A stretch of DNA of 64,000 bases from Paraclostridium tenue (GTDB lineage: Bacteria > Bacillota > Clostridia > Peptostreptococcales > Peptostreptococcaceae): NCBI RefSeq assembly GCF_039521565.1, contig NZ_BAAACP010000001.1, positions 186,001-250,000 of the forward strand. Reading direction: 5' to 3'. Shown here piece after piece: positions 61,707-64,000 of the stretch (positions within the stretch are counted from its first letter, which is position 1; the number at the start of each line of letters is the position of its first letter). The position numbers and the translations under genes are program-made. The notes beneath the pieces were generated by a model that worked only from the letters and a program-made list of their open reading frames with translations, was not told the origin of the DNA and did no database searches.

Positions 61707-62684
61707 ATGAAAAAATCCACAAAGGTAATTTTAGGAATATTTATAGCTATAGCTATAATCATTTTAGGTTCATTTGGATATATTTATGCAAAGTTAGATT
61801 CTATTTATGTTAAAGATTCAGATAAGAAAACTAAATCTGGTCAAAGTGAGGAACAAAGTGGCAAGATAGTAGATGGTATAACTAATATACTTTTAGTAGG
61901 TATAGATGGGACTCGTATAGATAAAGGAAATAGATCTGATTCTGTTATGATAGCTACAATAGATAGTAAAAATAAAAAGTTAAAGATAACATCAATAGCA
62001 AGAGATACATATGTTGATATACCGGGACATGGATATGAGAAATTAACTCATGCATATGCATATGGTGGAATTGATTTATTAAAAGAAGTGTTTAAAAACA
62101 ACTTTGATATAAATATAGATAAATATGTAGCTGTAAACTTTATTTCATTTATAGATGTTATGGATGAGATTGGAGGAGTAACAGTAGATATAAAAGCTAA
62201 AGATATACATGAGATTAATACTTATATAGATGCTTGTTATAAATACTATGGAGATAGAGAAAATAAAGCTCCTAAGGAATATATAACTAAGCCTGGATTA
62301 CAAAAATTAAATGGATATCAAGCATTAGCATTTAGTAGAATTAGATATACTGATAGTGCTTTTGCAAGAGATAATAGACATAGAGAAGTTGCTCAAAGTG
62401 TTTATAATGAATTTTTAAAACAAGATCCTATGATGTATAAAAAGGCTGCTGAAATATTGTTAAGAAATACTAAAACTAATATAAGTCCTATGGAAATGAT
62501 AGATTTAGGATTCACAGTTTATAATATAAAAGATAGTAATATTGAACAACTAGAATTTCCACTAGAGGGTCATAGAAATGGTCATATTATAAGTAAACAA
62601 AAAGGTTGGGTCTTAGAGTGGGACAATGAGTATAATTTAAATGCTCTACATGAATTTATATTTGGGCAATCTTATAAAAAGTAG
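61707..62684 (+). CDS. LCP (LytR-CpsA-Psr) family glycopolymer ligase, second copy
   Basis: A 325-residue protein with membrane anchor (residues 6–28) and LCP domain: NILLVGIDGTRIDKGNRSD, ITSIARDTYVDIPG, LAFSRIRYTDSAFARDNRHR. Compared with the copy at 30944 it has an insertion of about 20 residues (HEINTYIDACYKYYGDRENK) before the Arg-rich catalytic motif. It would attach a glycopolymer to peptidoglycan. It starts after AGAGGTGTT and is followed by a terminator and another MurJ-type gene. Confidence 0.92.
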   Translation: MKKSTKVILGIFIAIAIIILGSFGYIYAKLDSIYVKDSDKKTKSGQSEEQSGKIVDGITNILLVGIDGTRIDKGNRSDSVMIATIDSKNKKLKITSIARDTYVDIPGHGYEKLTHAYAYGGIDLLKEVFKNNFDINIDKYVAVNFISFIDVMDEIGGVTVDIKAKDIHEINTYIDACYKYYGDRENKAPKEYITKPGLQKLNGYQALAFSRIRYTDSAFARDNRHREVAQSVYNEFLKQDPMMYKKAAEILLRNTKTNISPMEMIDLGFTVYNIKDSNIEQLEFPLEGHRNGHIISKQKGWVLEWDNEYNLNALHEFIFGQSYKK

Positions 62685-62688
62685 TATA

Positions 62689-62720
62689 AAAAGCTCATAG
62701 ATTATAATCTATGAGCTTTT
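62689..62720 (+). terminator. Palindromic terminator of the second LCP gene
   Basis: A perfect 32-base palindrome made of two 16-base arms (AAAAGCTCATAGAT at its left), ending in TTTT. Confidence 0.85.
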
Positions 62721-62784
62721 GTTAAGTTAATTATATAATATATTTAAGAATATTAATCATAAAAAATATGAATTGGAGGGAAAT

Positions 62785-64000
62785 ATGAGTAATTTAGCGA
62801 AATCAGCATTTTGGCTTATGGTAGTTACTACTATGTCAAAAATTTTAGGGTTTGCAAGAGAGATAGTACTTGGATATTTTTATGGAACAAGTGCATATAG
62901 TGATGTGTATATAACAGCTATGAATATACCTTTAGTGGTATTTGTAGGAATAGGAACAGCTTTAGCTACAACTTTTATTCCACTATATTATGAGGTATTG
63001 GAAGATAGTGGGGAAGAGAAGGCGTTAAAGTTTTCTAATAACATAATGTGTATAGTAGTAATATTAAGTTTAATTTTAGCTATATTAGGATACATATTTG
63101 CAGTACCATTAGTAAAGTTATTTGCTATGAAATTTACAGGAGTAAAATTAGCATTAACTGTTAGATTTGTAAGAATAATGATAATAGGTGTTGTTTGTAT
63201 AGGACTTAGCAATATAATGACTTCATACCTACAAATACAAGGAGATTTTACTATACCAGGTATGATAGGTTTTCCTAATAATATAATAGTAATAATATCT
63301 ATAGCTTTGAGTGCTATTATGAAAAATATAGATATTCTAGCTATAGGTGGATTAGTTGGAATGGCATCTCAATTTTTATTACAAGTACCATTCGCAATAA
63401 AAAAAGGTTATAGATTTAAGCCTGTATTAGATCTTAAAGATAAATATTTAAAGAAAATGTTATGGTTAGTAATTCCTGTGTTTATAGGAGTTGTGGTTAA
63501 CCAAGTTAATACAATGGTAGATAGAAGTTTAGCTTCAGGTTTAGGAGATGGAGTTATAACTGCGCTAAATAGCGCAAATAAATTAAATGGATTTATTTTA
63601 GGATTATTTATAGTTACTATAGGAGCTGTTATATATCCAACATTGTCAAAACTATCTACTGAAAATAATAAGGAAAAGTTTGCTGAGTCTGTAGCTAATA
63701 GTGTTAACTGTGTAAATTTAGTTGTGCTACCAACAACAGTAGGTGCAATAGTTTTAGCAACTCCTATAGTTAGAGTATTATTTCAAAGAGGTGCTTTTGA
63801 TGTAAAATCTACATCACTTACTGCTACTGCTTTGATATTTTATTCAGTAGGAACAATAGGATTTGGATTAAGGGACATATTAGGTAAAGTATTTTACTCT
63901 TTAAAAGATACTAAAACACCTATGATAAATGGTATAATAGCGGTTATTCTTAATATTGTGTTAAATTTAGTTTTAGTAAAGGTTATGGGACACGGTGGTT
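62785..64000 (+). CDS. MurJ/MviN-family flippase (3' end outside window)
   Basis: The first 405 residues of a MurJ-family protein. It starts MSNLAKSAFWLM after TTGGAGGGA and is open to the window end, so the stop is missing. SKILGFAREIV, TIPGMIGFP, NQVNTMVDRSLASGLGDG, FQRGAFD and KVFYSLKDTKTPMING are conserved with the locus 2 protein at 52588. It may be the lipid II flippase or another polysaccharide flippase; the relics at 60266 and 61555 are its close kin. Confidence 0.9.
   Translation, partial: MSNLAKSAFWLMVVTTMSKILGFAREIVLGYFYGTSAYSDVYITAMNIPLVVFVGIGTALATTFIPLYYEVLEDSGEEKALKFSNNIMCIVVILSLILAILGYIFAVPLVKLFAMKFTGVKLALTVRFVRIMIIGVVCIGLSNIMTSYLQIQGDFTIPGMIGFPNNIIVIISIALSAIMKNIDILAIGGLVGMASQFLLQVPFAIKKGYRFKPVLDLKDKYLKKMLWLVIPVFIGVVVNQVNTMVDRSLASGLGDGVITALNSANKLNGFILGLFIVTIGAVIYPTLSKLSTENNKEKFAESVANSVNCVNLVVLPTTVGAIVLATPIVRVLFQRGAFDVKSTSLTATALIFYSVGTIGFGLRDILGKVFYSLKDTKTPMINGIIAVILNIVLNLVLVKVMGHGG

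Overview
The window is a low-GC (about 30 percent, by eye), A/T-ending-codon chromosome segment of an anaerobic, amino-acid-fermenting Clostridia member. The gene order rnhB–yraN–comM–dprA–topA–codY, a complete selenocysteine-containing glycine reductase operon and an indolepyruvate:ferredoxin oxidoreductase operon point to the Peptostreptococcaceae (relatives of Clostridioides, Paraclostridium and Paeniclostridium). The genus cannot be fixed from this sequence alone.

Positions 1–16,100 hold housekeeping and amino-acid metabolism genes: the 3' part of a branched-chain amino acid carrier, a B12-dependent ribonucleotide reductase, RNase HII, an FMN-dependent alpha-hydroxy-acid dehydrogenase, the yraN–comM–dprA–topA–codY cluster, and an aminotransferase–iorA–iorB–acyl kinase run that makes up an oxidative Stickland branch. 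Positions 16,100–22,000 carry small accessory genes: a DUF1540 protein, an HNH-like Cys protein, a pentapeptide-repeat/K+-channel fusion, a VanZ-like protein, a HAD phosphatase and an M3 oligopeptidase.

Positions 22,200–30,860 form the glycine reductase (grd) unit. A good promoter is followed by a glycine riboswitch with an intrinsic terminator, then grdX-trxB-trxA-grdE-grdA-grdB-grdC-grdD. Both grdA and grdB contain an in-frame UGA read as selenocysteine, so naive gene calling splits or truncates them. Several long intergenic gaps in this operon hold well-formed RNA structures that I do not recognise.

Positions 30,900–55,130 hold two complete, parallel cell-surface polysaccharide loci. Each starts with a Wzz-like/BY-kinase pair and contains a sugar-1-phosphate transferase, glycosyltransferases, a Wzy-like polymerase, a UDP-glucose dehydrogenase and GalU. 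The second locus also has a UDP-GlcNAc 4,6-dehydratase/aminotransferase pair and a MurJ-type flippase. It is preceded by a strong promoter with three Spo0A-box sequences upstream. LCP-family ligases at 30,944 and 61,707 probably attach such polymers to the wall.

Positions 55,200–59,430 hold an ascorbate-type PTS (EIIA, EIIB, EIIC) with its PRD activator. Positions 59,430–64,000 are a scrapyard followed by the start of another surface-polymer region: an intact VanZ gene, a decayed MurJ gene, a decayed VanZ copy, a second MurJ relic, a GTCAACA-rich repeat patch, an LCP gene and an intact MurJ gene that runs off the window end. I saw no rRNA, tRNA, CRISPR array, transposase or prophage.
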